Assembly (NCBI GenBank): GCA_038231775.1
Contig: JBBRKS010000133.1
Coordinates: 1-11,073 of the forward strand
Length of the DNA: 11,073 nucleotides
Source: Stagnihabitans sp038231775
GTDB taxonomy: Bacteria; Pseudomonadota; Alphaproteobacteria; Rhodobacterales; Rhodobacteraceae
Direction: 5' to 3'
The stretch's first letter is position 1, and the number at the start of each line of letters is the position of its first letter. Below are positions 1-6,490 of the stretch, in pieces. Both the position numbers and the translations under genes were made by a program. A model generated the notes under the pieces. It saw nothing but the letters and a program-made list of their open reading frames with translations. It was not told the origin of the DNA and did not search any database.

Positions 1-355
1 GGTCGGGTTCGTTCAGTTCGATGTCAAAGCAGTCGATGTTGGCGAATTTCTTGAAAAGGACCGCCTTACCCTCCATCACCGGCTTGGACGCCAGCGCGCC
101 GATGTAGCCAAGGCCCAGAACGGCAGTACCATTGGTGACGACGCCCACAAGATTGCCGCGAGAGGTGTAGCGGCTGGCAGTTGTCGGATCGGCCTTGATT
201 TCCAGACAGGCTTCGGCGACGCCGGGCGAATAGGCCAGTGCCAGATCGCGGCCATTGGCAAGGGGCTTGGTCGCCCTGATTTCAAGCTTACCGGGCTTGG
301 GGAATTCGTGGTAATCCAGCGCTGCCTGTCGGGCATTGTCCAGCCGTTCGGTCAT
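1..355 (-). CDS. maeB: NADP-dependent malic enzyme, N-terminal part (cut by window edge)
   Basis: Malic enzyme oxidatively decarboxylates malate to pyruvate, giving NADPH in the cytoplasm. The visible 118 residues start MTERLDNARQAALDYHEFP and carry the family's N-terminal landmarks. These are LAYSPGVAEAC, containing the conserved catalytic tyrosine region, then YTSRGNLVGVVTNGTAVLG, and then IGALASKPVMEGKAVLFKKF. This pattern is that of the bacterial MaeB/Tme class, which usually continues into an NAD(P)-binding domain and often a phosphotransacetylase-like C-terminal domain. Both would lie beyond the left edge, so I cannot tell whether the PTA part is present. The ATG at 353-355 is supported by a GAGGAGA ribosome-binding site at 361-367, five bases away. 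The gene is divergent from the cupin gene. The family call is strong; NADP rather than NAD preference is inferred from the class. Confidence 0.92.
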   Translation of the reverse strand, partial: MTERLDNARQAALDYHEFPKPGKLEIRATKPLANGRDLALAYSPGVAEACLEIKADPTTASRYTSRGNLVGVVTNGTAVLGLGYIGALASKPVMEGKAVLFKKFANIDCFDIELNEPD

Positions 356-494
356 GTCCGTCTCCTCAACCCGTTCGCTCGTTTGGTCTTACCGGGGCCC
401 GGTTGCAAGCCGGTGGTTTTGCGCATCACCTTCCAGCGCTTCTTGCAAATCGCCGGATCGCGGGCCACCATGGCTGAAAGAGCGAGAGAATGAA
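356..494. promoter_or_regulatory. Divergent intergenic region between maeB and the VOC-cupin gene
   Basis: These 139 bp must hold the start signals of both divergent genes. Visible are the maeB ribosome-binding site (361-367, minus strand), an interrupted palindrome ACCGGG-G-CCCGGT at 391-403, and TTGCAAGCCGG at 403-413. On the minus strand the latter puts TTGCAA near a possible -35 position for maeB, but no convincing -10 follows. On the plus strand only a weak purine-rich GAGAG (484-488) precedes the cupin start. I could not identify a promoter with confidence. Confidence 0.4.
403..413 (+). repeat. TTGCAAGCCGG intergenic motif, copy 1
   Basis: This 11-base sequence recurs exactly at 1688-1698 and 9936-9946, all three times in intergenic DNA. 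This copy lies 48 bases upstream of the maeB start (read as CCGGCTTGCAA on the maeB strand) and 81 bases upstream of the cupin start. Its function is unknown; it may be a shared promoter or operator element, or chance. Confidence 0.4.
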
Positions 495-1610
495 ATGCCC
501 CAAACCCAAAGAGAAACCGATGCTGAACCGGGTGGCGAAACCCGGGCAGAGATCGTGCTGCCGACCAGTGACCTGCGCGCCGATCTGCCGTTTTTCACCA
601 AGACGCTGAAGATGCGGCTGGATATGATTTATCCGGCGGACAATCCTGCTGTCGCGGTGATTTCGGGCCACGGGATGCGCCTGCGGCTGGATTCTGATGC
701 CACCATGGCCCCCGGTCTGATCCGGATTCTGTCAGACAACTGGGCTGGGATGGCAGAGGGTGCGGCCCATCTGACCTCACCCGGCGGGACACGGGTTGAA
801 CTGGACGAACTGAACCCGCCCTTGGTGATGCCCAAGACCGAACATTCCTTTGTGGTGCGCAGACTGGCCGATCAGGCGCCTTGGGTGATTGGACGGGCCG
901 GCATGATGTACCGCGATCTGGTGCCCGACCGTCTGGGCGGGGCGATGATTGCCAGCCATATCCGGGTGCCCGATGGCAAAGTGCCGGATATGGTGCATTT
1001 TCACAAGGTCGGCTTTCAGTTGATCTTCTGCATAAAGGGCTGGGTTGATGTGCTGTACGAGGATCAGGGTGGTATCCGCCGCCTGCATGCCGGGGATTGC
1101 TTTATTCAGCCGCCCACGATCCGCCACCGTGTGCTGGAATCCGGTGACGGGATCGAGGTCATCGAAATCGGCGTGCCAGCCGACCACGTGACAGAGATTG
1201 ACCACGTGATGACCCTGCCGACTGCGGGCCTGAACCCGGACCGTGAATGGCAGGGCCAGCGTTTTGTTCACAACGTGGGGGCCACCGGCAGCTTTGCCCC
1301 GTTCCGCATCCCGGGGTTTGAGGCGCGTGACACCACGATCAACGCAGGCACCAAAGGGGTGGCCTCTGTGATGGTCGCCCGCCCGACCGGGGTGGCACCG
1401 TGGACCAAGCATGACGGCGACATTCTGTTCACTTTCGTCATGTCCGGCGAAATGACCCTTGAGGGTGAGGGCAAAGACCCTTACCGCCTGACGCCCGGCG
1501 ACGCCTTCGTGATCCCGCCCGGCATGGCGACGCGCTACGCAGACACAACGCCAGACCTGCAACTGGTCGAAGTCTCACTCCCCGGCCGTTTCACGACCGC
1601 GGCCCTTTGA
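495..1610 (+). CDS. VOC-like/double-cupin fusion protein, function unknown
   Basis: This 371-aa protein has three parts. Residues about 17-70 (LPTSDLRADLPFFTKTLKMR, then a short strand-rich stretch ending GHGMRLRLD) look like half of a vicinal-oxygen-chelate (glyoxalase/dioxygenase) fold. Residues about 148-228 form a first cupin with H168-x-H170, Q175 in place of the usual Glu, and a later His (H211) after QPPTIRH, so metal binding is plausible. Residues about 285-362 form a second cupin, with GDAFVIPPGMATRYAD but only one His (H306) in its first motif, so it has probably lost its metal. The layout recalls bicupin dioxygenases of the gentisate dioxygenase type, but I cannot assign a substrate. 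The start at 495 is preferred because the open frame upstream (from 336) overlaps the divergent promoter region and reads as low-quality protein. The ribosome-binding site is weak (GAGAG). The nucleoside operon follows 134 bp downstream. Confidence 0.75.
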   Translation: MPQTQRETDAEPGGETRAEIVLPTSDLRADLPFFTKTLKMRLDMIYPADNPAVAVISGHGMRLRLDSDATMAPGLIRILSDNWAGMAEGAAHLTSPGGTRVELDELNPPLVMPKTEHSFVVRRLADQAPWVIGRAGMMYRDLVPDRLGGAMIASHIRVPDGKVPDMVHFHKVGFQLIFCIKGWVDVLYEDQGGIRRLHAGDCFIQPPTIRHRVLESGDGIEVIEIGVPADHVTEIDHVMTLPTAGLNPDREWQGQRFVHNVGATGSFAPFRIPGFEARDTTINAGTKGVASVMVARPTGVAPWTKHDGDILFTFVMSGEMTLEGEGKDPYRLTPGDAFVIPPGMATRYADTTPDLQLVEVSLPGRFTTAAL

Positions 1611-1643
1611 CTTCACCCGCGCTGCGAAAGTGTCCCACGGGGT

Positions 1644-1664
1644 GCGGGGGTTTGAAGCCCCCGC
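1644..1664 (+). other. GC-rich stem-loop between the cupin gene and cdd
   Basis: GCGGGGG (1644-1650) pairs perfectly with CCCCCGC (1658-1664) across the loop TTTGAAG. There is no T-run after it, so it is not a classical intrinsic terminator. It could weakly terminate or stabilise the upstream transcript, or be a member of a dispersed extragenic palindrome family. It is followed at once by CTCTTGACC, whose TTGACC (1667-1672) resembles a -35 box, although the hexamer 17 bases further on (GCAAGC) is a poor -10. Confidence 0.5.
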
Positions 1665-1687
1665 TCTTGACCCAAGGTCCGGGGCGC

Positions 1688-1698
1688 TTGCAAGCCGG
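1688..1698 (+). repeat. TTGCAAGCCGG intergenic motif, copy 2
   Basis: This is an exact match to the copies at 403-413 and 9936-9946. It sits 46 bases upstream of the cdd start, between the hairpin at 1644-1664 and the cdd ribosome-binding site, where a promoter for the salvage operon would be expected. Confidence 0.4.
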
Positions 1699-1732
1699 GC
1701 GCATTCGGCCCACAAGTTCTGTCCAGATGGTC

Positions 1733-1739
1733 AAAGGAG
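1733..1739 (+). promoter_or_regulatory. Ribosome-binding site of cdd
   Basis: AAAGGAG lies five bases before the ATG at 1745. It settles the start of cdd against the open upstream extension from the TTG at 1607, which would add 46 residues not found in the 129-130-aa cytidine deaminase family. Confidence 0.85.
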
Positions 1740-1744
1740 TGCCG

Positions 1745-2134
1745 ATGCTTCTGCAACTTGCAACCGAGGTGCGCCTGCGCGCCTATGCGCCCTATTCCCG
1801 CTTCAAGGTTGGTGCGGCGATCCGCACGGCCCAAGGCCACACCCATGTCGGCTGCAATGTCGAAAACGTCGCCTACCCCGAGGGGACCTGCGCCGAGGCG
1901 GGGGCGATTGCTGCGATGATCGCGGCGGGCGATACCAAAATTGCCGAGATTCTGGTGATCGCCGACAGCCCTGCACCAGTGCCGCCCTGTGGCGGCTGCC
2001 GTCAGAAAATTGCGGAATTTGCCGCCCCCGAAGTCATAGTGACTTTGTGCACCACCGACGGCGCGCAACTGGTGATGACCGTGGCAGAGTTGCTGCCCGG
2101 CGTGTTTACGGCGGCCCATATGGCCAAGGTCTGA
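1745..2134 (+). CDS. cdd: Cytidine deaminase
   Basis: This enzyme hydrolytically deaminates cytidine and deoxycytidine to uridine and deoxyuridine in the cytoplasm. At 129 aa it matches the short, homotetrameric zinc class (B. subtilis type). The substrate-binding NVEN is at 38-41. The catalytic TCAEAG supplies zinc ligand C49 and proton shuttle E51, and PCGGCRQ supplies zinc ligands C82 and C85, so all key residues are present. The start has a strong AAAGGAG site. The stop codon overlaps the deoA start by one base (TGATG), implying translational coupling, and the uridine nucleosides it makes feed the downstream phosphorylase. It appears to be the first gene of the salvage operon; any promoter would lie in 1611-1744. 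Confidence 0.96.
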   Translation: MLLQLATEVRLRAYAPYSRFKVGAAIRTAQGHTHVGCNVENVAYPEGTCAEAGAIAAMIAAGDTKIAEILVIADSPAPVPPCGGCRQKIAEFAAPEVIVTLCTTDGAQLVMTVAELLPGVFTAAHMAKV

Positions 2135-3441
2135 TGGACGTCCGCACGATCATCGCCCGCATCCGCGACGGTTTTCCCCCGCCACCGGATGAGATAAAGT
2201 GGTTTGCCGCTGGTCTGGCCTCTGGCTCTGTCAGCGATGCGCAGGCCGGTGCCTTTGCGATGGCGGTGTTGCTGAAAGGTCTGGGAGAGGCGGGGCGCGT
2301 CGCCCTGACCACGGCGATGCGCGATTCCGGGGCGGTTCTGCACTGGGACCTGCCCGGCCCGGTGATCGACAAACACTCGACCGGTGGGATCGGCGATTGT
2401 GTGTCGTTGCTGCTGGCCCCGGCGCTGGCGGCGTGCGGCGCCTATGTGCCGATGATTTCCGGGCGCGGTCTGGGCCATACGGGTGGCACGCTGGACAAGC
2501 TGGAATCGATCCCCGGCTTTCGCACCGGCCTGGCGGAAGACCAGTTGCGCCGCCAGTTGCGCGACATCCGCTGCGCCATCGTGTCGGCCAGTGCGGAAAT
2601 CGCCCCCGCCGACCGCCGCCTGTATGCGATCCGCGATGTGACGGGCACGGTCGAAAGCATCGACCTGATCACCGCCTCGATCCTGTCGAAAAAGCTGGCT
2701 GCGGGGTTGGAAGCGCTTGTGCTGGATGTGAAATGCGGCTCTGGCGCTTTCATGAAAACCCTCGCCGACGCCGAGGCTTTGGCGCGCGCTTTGGTGTCCA
2801 CCGCGCAAGGGGCCGGCTGCATGACCGCCGCCCTGATCACCGATATGAGCCAGCCTTTGGCGACGGCTGCCGGCAACGCACTTGAGGTGACCGAAGTGAT
2901 GGAGACGCTGACCGGCACCTCTGTCAACGCGGCCCTGTGGGATATCACGGTGGCTTTGGGGGGGGAGGCGCTGGCACTTGGCGGGCTTGCCGATGACGCC
3001 AAGGACGGCGAGGGGCGCATCGCGCAGGCGCTGGAATCGGGTGCTGCCGCCGACGCCTTTGGCCGTATGGTCGCAGCGCAGGGCGGCCCTGCCGATTTCG
3101 TTGACCGCTGGCCCGACCGCTTGCCCGCCGCCACTGTCATCCGCGAAGTGCCCTGCCCGACGCCCGGCTATGTGGCGACCATTGACGGTGAGGCTTTGGG
3201 TCTGGCCGTGGTGCGGCTTGGCGGTGGACGCCAGCGCGAGGGCGACAAGATCAACCCCTCGGTCGGGCTGTCAGACCTTGCGGGGATTGGCGAACAGATT
3301 GGGGCGGGCGATCCGATCTGCATGGTTCACGCGGCCACTGAAGCGCAGGCTGAAGAGGCGATCCGGGTGGTGCAGGCGGCCTATGTGTTTGGTGAGACCG
3401 CCCCCGACGACCCGCTGCTTGTCCTGAAAAGGGTGGGCTGA
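2134..3441 (+). CDS. deoA: Thymidine phosphorylase
   Basis: DeoA reversibly phosphorolyses thymidine and deoxyuridine to free base and 2-deoxyribose-1-phosphate. The 435-aa length fits the family (E. coli about 440). The phosphate-binding KHSTGGIGD is at 80-88, and the family signature SGRGLGHTGGTLDKLE is at 109-124. The base-binding region YAIRDVTGTVESIDLITASI followed by LSKK contains R167, S182 and K186. VKCGSGAFMKT (199-209) and a C-terminal pyrimidine-phosphorylase domain with GGGRQREGDKINPSVG complete the protein. The absence of a udp-type uridine phosphorylase nearby leaves open that it also takes uridine, but the sequence favours the DeoA branch. Its start overlaps the cdd stop by one base, with no strong ribosome-binding site of its own. 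It carries a run of eight G at 2958-2965, in frame. A 28-codon ORF overlaps its stop. Confidence 0.96.
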   Translation: MDVRTIIARIRDGFPPPPDEIKWFAAGLASGSVSDAQAGAFAMAVLLKGLGEAGRVALTTAMRDSGAVLHWDLPGPVIDKHSTGGIGDCVSLLLAPALAACGAYVPMISGRGLGHTGGTLDKLESIPGFRTGLAEDQLRRQLRDIRCAIVSASAEIAPADRRLYAIRDVTGTVESIDLITASILSKKLAAGLEALVLDVKCGSGAFMKTLADAEALARALVSTAQGAGCMTAALITDMSQPLATAAGNALEVTEVMETLTGTSVNAALWDITVALGGEALALGGLADDAKDGEGRIAQALESGAAADAFGRMVAAQGGPADFVDRWPDRLPAATVIREVPCPTPGYVATIDGEALGLAVVRLGGGRQREGDKINPSVGLSDLAGIGEQIGAGDPICMVHAATEAQAEEAIRVVQAAYVFGETAPDDPLLVLKRVG

Positions 3442-3527
3442 TGGGGATTGAACGCGCCTGTCCTGTCATGATGGAGTGCGGGGGCGGTCGTGCCCTTGAC
3501 CATCCGCTTGCGAACCGGGTCGGCTGA
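3441..3527 (+). CDS. 28-codon ORF bridging deoA and deoB (uncertain)
   Basis: The deoA stop is embedded in TGATGGGG. The ATG there opens a 28-residue frame (begins MGIERACPVMMECGGG, ends DHPLANRVG) whose own stop is embedded in TGATGGGC, the deoB start. So both junctions are one-base overlaps and the small frame fills the gap exactly. Without it, deoB would start 85 bases after the deoA stop with no recognisable ribosome-binding site, so its translation could pass ribosomes from deoA to deoB. Its last residues resemble the deoA C-terminus (DDPLLVLKRVG compared with LDHPLANRVG), and the flanking DNA is repeated (GGGTGGGCTGATGGGG and GGGTCGGCTGATGGGC). That suggests a small imperfect duplication rather than a functional peptide. 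I recognise no family, and expression is unproven. Confidence 0.4.
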   Translation: MGIERACPVMMECGGGRALDHPLANRVG

Positions 3528-4735
3528 TGGGCGCTGACACCAACCGCGCCTTTCTGGTCGTGATGGATTCGGTGGGCTGTGGTGGCGCGCCGGATGCTGC
3601 CGAATTTGGCGATGAAGGGGCGAATACCCTCGGCCATATCGCCCGCGACTGTGCTGCGGGGCGCGCTGATATTGGCCGGTCTGGCGCTTTGGCTTTGCCG
3701 CATCTGGATGGGCTTGGGCTGGGTGCCGCCATTCGGTTGGCATCTGGTGCGCTGACTCCGGGTTTGACGCGAACGCCCAATGGCCGCTGGGGGGCAGCGC
3801 AGGAAATCAGCCGGGGCAAGGACACGCCTTCGGGTCATTGGGAACTGGCCGGGGTGCCGGTGCCGTGGGAGTGGACCTATTTCCCGAACACCTTGCCTGC
3901 CTTTCCGCCCGATCTGGTGGCGCTGGTCTGCCAGTTGGCCGGGACCGGCGGCATCCTTGGCAACTGCCACTCGTCTGGCATGCCGATCATCGCCACGCAT
4001 ATCGCCGAGCATCTGCGGACTGGCTGGCCGATCTGCTACACCTCGGCTGACAGCGTGTTTCAGATCGCCGCCCATGAGGAAAGCTTTGGCCTTGACCGCC
4101 TGCTGACCCTGTGCCGCGATCTGGCACCACATCTGCACGCGATGAGGGTGGGCCGCGTCATCGCCCGCCCGTTTACCGGCACGGTGGACGCGTTTCACCG
4201 CACCGCCAACCGGCACGATTATGCCATCGCCCCACCTGCGCCGACCCTGCTGGATTGGGCCGCCGGTGCCGGTCGCGCCACCCATGCAGTGGGCAAGATC
4301 GGTGACATCTTTTCAATGCAGGGCATTGGCCACCTGTGGAAGGGCCAGAACGACATAGACCTTTTCGACCATCTTGACCGCCTGATTGACCAGGCTGAAC
4401 CCGGTTCGTTGACCTTCGCCAACTTTGTCGAGTTTGACAGCCTGTACGGCCACCCCCGCGATGTGGCGGGTTATGCAAGGGCGCTGGAATGGTTTGATGC
4501 CCGCGTGGGTGCCCTTCTGACGCGGCTGCGCCCCGGCGACCTTGTGGTGTTCACCGCCGACCATGGCAACGATCCAACCTGGCGCGGCACCGATCACACC
4601 CGCGAACGTGTGCCGGTTCTCTGCGCGGGTGCAGGCAAGGGCGAGATCGGTTTGTGCGCCTTCACCGACGTGGCCGCCTCGATCGCCGCCCACCTTGGAC
4701 TTGTCGCCCAAGGCCCCGGAAAGCCCTTCCTGTGA
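3527..4735 (+). CDS. deoB: Phosphopentomutase
   Basis: DeoB interconverts (deoxy)ribose-1-phosphate and the 5-phosphate, linking nucleoside phosphorolysis to central metabolism. The 402-aa protein belongs to the alkaline-phosphatase superfamily type of phosphopentomutase. Residue D14 in VVMDSVGCGGAPDA, D304 and H309 in VEFDSLYGH, D345 and H346 in TADHGND, and H357 in GTDHTRERVP match the two-metal site known from the Bacillus enzyme. T100 in GKDTPSGHWE is the expected phosphorylated threonine. CYTSADSVFQIAAHEE (170-185) is another family hallmark. The length is usual and no key residue is missing. The start overlaps the stop of the preceding 28-codon ORF by one base and lacks a clear ribosome-binding site, so coupled translation is likely. 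It processes the sugar phosphates made by DeoA; the aldolase DeoC that normally follows is not in the window. Confidence 0.96.
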   Translation: MGADTNRAFLVVMDSVGCGGAPDAAEFGDEGANTLGHIARDCAAGRADIGRSGALALPHLDGLGLGAAIRLASGALTPGLTRTPNGRWGAAQEISRGKDTPSGHWELAGVPVPWEWTYFPNTLPAFPPDLVALVCQLAGTGGILGNCHSSGMPIIATHIAEHLRTGWPICYTSADSVFQIAAHEESFGLDRLLTLCRDLAPHLHAMRVGRVIARPFTGTVDAFHRTANRHDYAIAPPAPTLLDWAAGAGRATHAVGKIGDIFSMQGIGHLWKGQNDIDLFDHLDRLIDQAEPGSLTFANFVEFDSLYGHPRDVAGYARALEWFDARVGALLTRLRPGDLVVFTADHGNDPTWRGTDHTRERVPVLCAGAGKGEIGLCAFTDVAASIAAHLGLVAQGPGKPFL

Positions 4736-4767
4736 ACTTTTCCATTTGCTCTTTGCAAAATACTCGC

Positions 4768-4797
4768 GGGGGGTCTGGGGGGCAGACGGCCCCCCAG
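4768..4797 (+). repeat. GC-rich extragenic palindrome between deoB and add
   Basis: CTGGGGGGC (4775-4783) pairs with GCCCCCCAG (4789-4797) across the loop AGACG, giving a nine-pair stem. A second run of six G at 4768-4773 could compete for the same C-run, and GTCT (4773-4776) with AGAC (4784-4787) forms a smaller alternative stem. No T-run follows. A TTTGCAAAATACTCGCGGGG lead-in directly precedes it; from general familiarity I associate this style with dispersed intergenic repeats in Rhodobacterales, which is not verified here. It may tune mRNA stability or partially terminate between deoB and add. Confidence 0.55.
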
Positions 4798-4817
4798 CCG
4801 TTCAACAGGTGCACCCT

Positions 4818-5798
4818 ATGACGCCCAAACTGGAACTTCACCTTCACCTGGAAGGTGCCGCCCCGCCGCGTTTCATCGCAGCGCTGGCCAAGGAAAAACG
4901 CCTCGACATCGGTGGTATCTTCACGCCTGAAGGTGGGTACCGGTTCGCAGGCTTTGCCGAGTTCATTCAGGTCTACGAGGCCGCCTGCACCACGCTCAGC
5001 ACGCCCGAAGATTACCAGCGCCTGACCCGCGCCGTGCTTGAAGCGCAGGCCGAACAGGGGGTGATCTATACGGAAATCTTCCTCTCCCCCGATTTTTGCG
5101 GCAACCGCGACCGGGGGGCGTGGCGCGAACATCTGCAGGCGATCCGCGAGACTGCCGATGCGCTTCAGCGCGAGGCCGGGATCACCATGAAAGCCATCGC
5201 CACCTGCATCCGCCACTTTGGCCCCGACAAGGCGCGCCAGACGGCCCTGTGTGCGGCTGAAACGGCGGGCGATTTTCTGGTGGGCTTTGGCATTGCCGGG
5301 GCAGAGACTGTGGGCAAGCTCAAGGATTTCAAATGGTCCTTCGATGCGGCCCGCGAGGCTGGTCTGAAACCCACCGTCCATGCCGGTGAGTGGAAAGGCC
5401 CGTCAGAGGTCCGTGAGGCGCTTGACGATCTGGGCGCTGTGCGCATCGGCCACGGCGTGCGCGCCATCGAAGATCTGGCATTGGTCGATGAACTGGCCGA
5501 ACGCGGCACGGTGCTGGAATGCTGCCCGGGTTCGAACGTCGCCCTTGGCATCTATCCCAGCTTTCGCAACCATCCGATTGGTGAGTTGTATCACCGGGGC
5601 GTCAAGGTCACCGTGTCAACCGACGATCCACCGTTCTTTCAAACCACCCTGACCCGCGAATACGAAATGCTGCACGAGGCGTTTGACTGGGATGACGGCG
5701 TCTTTGCCAGCCTGAACCGCACCGCCCTTGACGCGGCCTTTTGTGACGCGGATACGAAAGCGAAACTCGCCAAGCTGTTGGAGGCTGCAAATGCTTGA
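4818..5798 (+). CDS. add: Adenosine deaminase (adenine deaminase possible)
   Basis: Adenosine deaminase hydrolyses adenosine and deoxyadenosine to (deoxy)inosine using one zinc ion. The 326-aa length fits the family. Zinc ligands H8 and H10 lie in ELHLHLEGA. H188 and the catalytic E191 are in TVHAGEW, H212 is in RIGHGV, and D269 with neighbouring D270 is in VSTDDPP, so the active site is complete. The related adenine deaminases share this fold and most motifs, so adenine as substrate cannot be excluded; the nucleoside-salvage setting favours adenosine. The ATG at 4818 has AGGT at 4807-4810. The frame is open back to 4542, but that part overlaps deoB and is not conserved-looking. It follows deoB after 82 bp containing a strong hairpin, and its last codons overlap the upp start by eight bases. 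Confidence 0.9.
   Translation: MTPKLELHLHLEGAAPPRFIAALAKEKRLDIGGIFTPEGGYRFAGFAEFIQVYEAACTTLSTPEDYQRLTRAVLEAQAEQGVIYTEIFLSPDFCGNRDRGAWREHLQAIRETADALQREAGITMKAIATCIRHFGPDKARQTALCAAETAGDFLVGFGIAGAETVGKLKDFKWSFDAAREAGLKPTVHAGEWKGPSEVREALDDLGAVRIGHGVRAIEDLALVDELAERGTVLECCPGSNVALGIYPSFRNHPIGELYHRGVKVTVSTDDPPFFQTTLTREYEMLHEAFDWDDGVFASLNRTALDAAFCDADTKAKLAKLLEAANA
5780..5784 (+). promoter_or_regulatory. Ribosome-binding site of upp inside add
   Basis: GGAGG lies six bases before the upp ATG and inside the last codons of add. It fixes the upp start at 5791 over the longer open frame from 5728, and indicates that upp can initiate on its own as well as by coupling to add. Confidence 0.85.
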
Positions 5799-6423
5799 AA
5801 ACCTGACCGTCGTGAGCCACCCTTTGGTGCAGCACAAACTGACGCTGATGCGCGAGAAAGACACCTCGACCGCGTCATTCCGCCAGTTATTGCGCGAGAT
5901 CAGCCTGCTTTTGGCCTATGAAGTGACCCGCGAACTGCCGATGACCACCAAAAAGATCGAAACCCCGATCTGCGAGATGGACGCCCCGGCGATTGACGGC
6001 AAGAAGCTGGCGCTGATCTCTATCTTGCGGGCGGGCAACGGGCTCTTGGACGGCATTCTGGAGCTGATCCCGGCGGCGCGGGTCGGCTTTGTCGGGCTGT
6101 ACCGCGACCCTCAGACGCTTTTGCCGGTGCAATATTACTACAAGGTGCCCGATCATCTGGATGAACGGGTCTGCATTGTCGTCGATCCGATGCTGGCGAC
6201 CGGCAATTCCAGTGCGGCAGCGGTGACGCTTTTGAAACAATCAGGGGCCACCACGATCCGGTTCCTGTGTCTTCTGGCGTCGCCAGAGGGCATCAAACAC
6301 ATGAACGAGGTGCATCCGGATGTGCAGATCGTCACAGCATCTGTGGACTCTCATCTCAACGACCATGGATATATTGTTCCTGGGCTAGGGGATGCGGGCG
6401 ACCGTATGTTCGGTACCAAATAG
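5791..6423 (+). CDS. upp: Uracil phosphoribosyltransferase
   Basis: Upp joins uracil with PRPP to form UMP, recovering the base released by nucleoside phosphorolysis. The 210-aa protein is close to E. coli Upp (208 aa). SILRAGNGLLDG (77-88), the flexible loop YRDPQTLLPVQYYYKVP (104-120), the PRPP-binding VVDPMLATGNSS (130-141) and the uracil-binding GYIVPGLGDAGDRMFGTK (193-210) are all intact. The start overlaps the add stop by eight bases and has a good GGAGG site. It is the last gene of the salvage operon; a weak hairpin covers its stop codon. Confidence 0.97.
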   Translation: MLENLTVVSHPLVQHKLTLMREKDTSTASFRQLLREISLLLAYEVTRELPMTTKKIETPICEMDAPAIDGKKLALISILRAGNGLLDGILELIPAARVGFVGLYRDPQTLLPVQYYYKVPDHLDERVCIVVDPMLATGNSSAAAVTLLKQSGATTIRFLCLLASPEGIKHMNEVHPDVQIVTASVDSHLNDHGYIVPGLGDAGDRMFGTK

Positions 6424-6437
6424 GGGATTACCCCTTT
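6422..6437 (+). terminator. Weak candidate terminator at the end of upp
   Basis: AGGGG (6422-6426) pairs with CCCCT (6431-6435) across ATTA, followed by only two more T. The stem overlaps the upp stop codon. It is short and the T-run is poor, so at best it is a weak or partial terminator. Confidence 0.3.
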
Positions 6438-6463
6438 ACTCGGAAACAATCTTGATTCATGAT
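6435..6463 (+). promoter_or_regulatory. Candidate sigma70-type promoter of the SPOR gene
   Basis: TTTACT (6435-6440), a 17-base spacer and CATGAT (6458-6463) each match four of six consensus positions. Transcription would start near 6470, about 20 bases before the SPOR gene start. The stretch is clearly more AT-rich than its surroundings. Without it the gene could be read from the upp transcript. Confidence 0.3.
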
Positions 6464-6490
6464 TCGCCCTAGTGATTGGGGGGCGTTGTC

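Noticed and set aside
777..1562. Long minus-strand open frame (261 aa) opposite the cupin gene
   Set aside because: It is a shadow of the cupin coding strand. It has no recognisable motif, a His/Arg-rich composition typical of antisense frames in GC-rich DNA, and no ribosome-binding site.
1630..2133. In-frame upstream extension of deoA through cdd
   Set aside because: It overlaps all of cdd in another frame and lacks family similarity. The TGATG coupling and family length place the deoA start at 2134.
4542..4817. In-frame upstream extension of add into deoB
   Set aside because: The extra 92 residues overlap deoB and the intergenic hairpin, and the family begins just before HLHLEG, matching the ATG at 4818.
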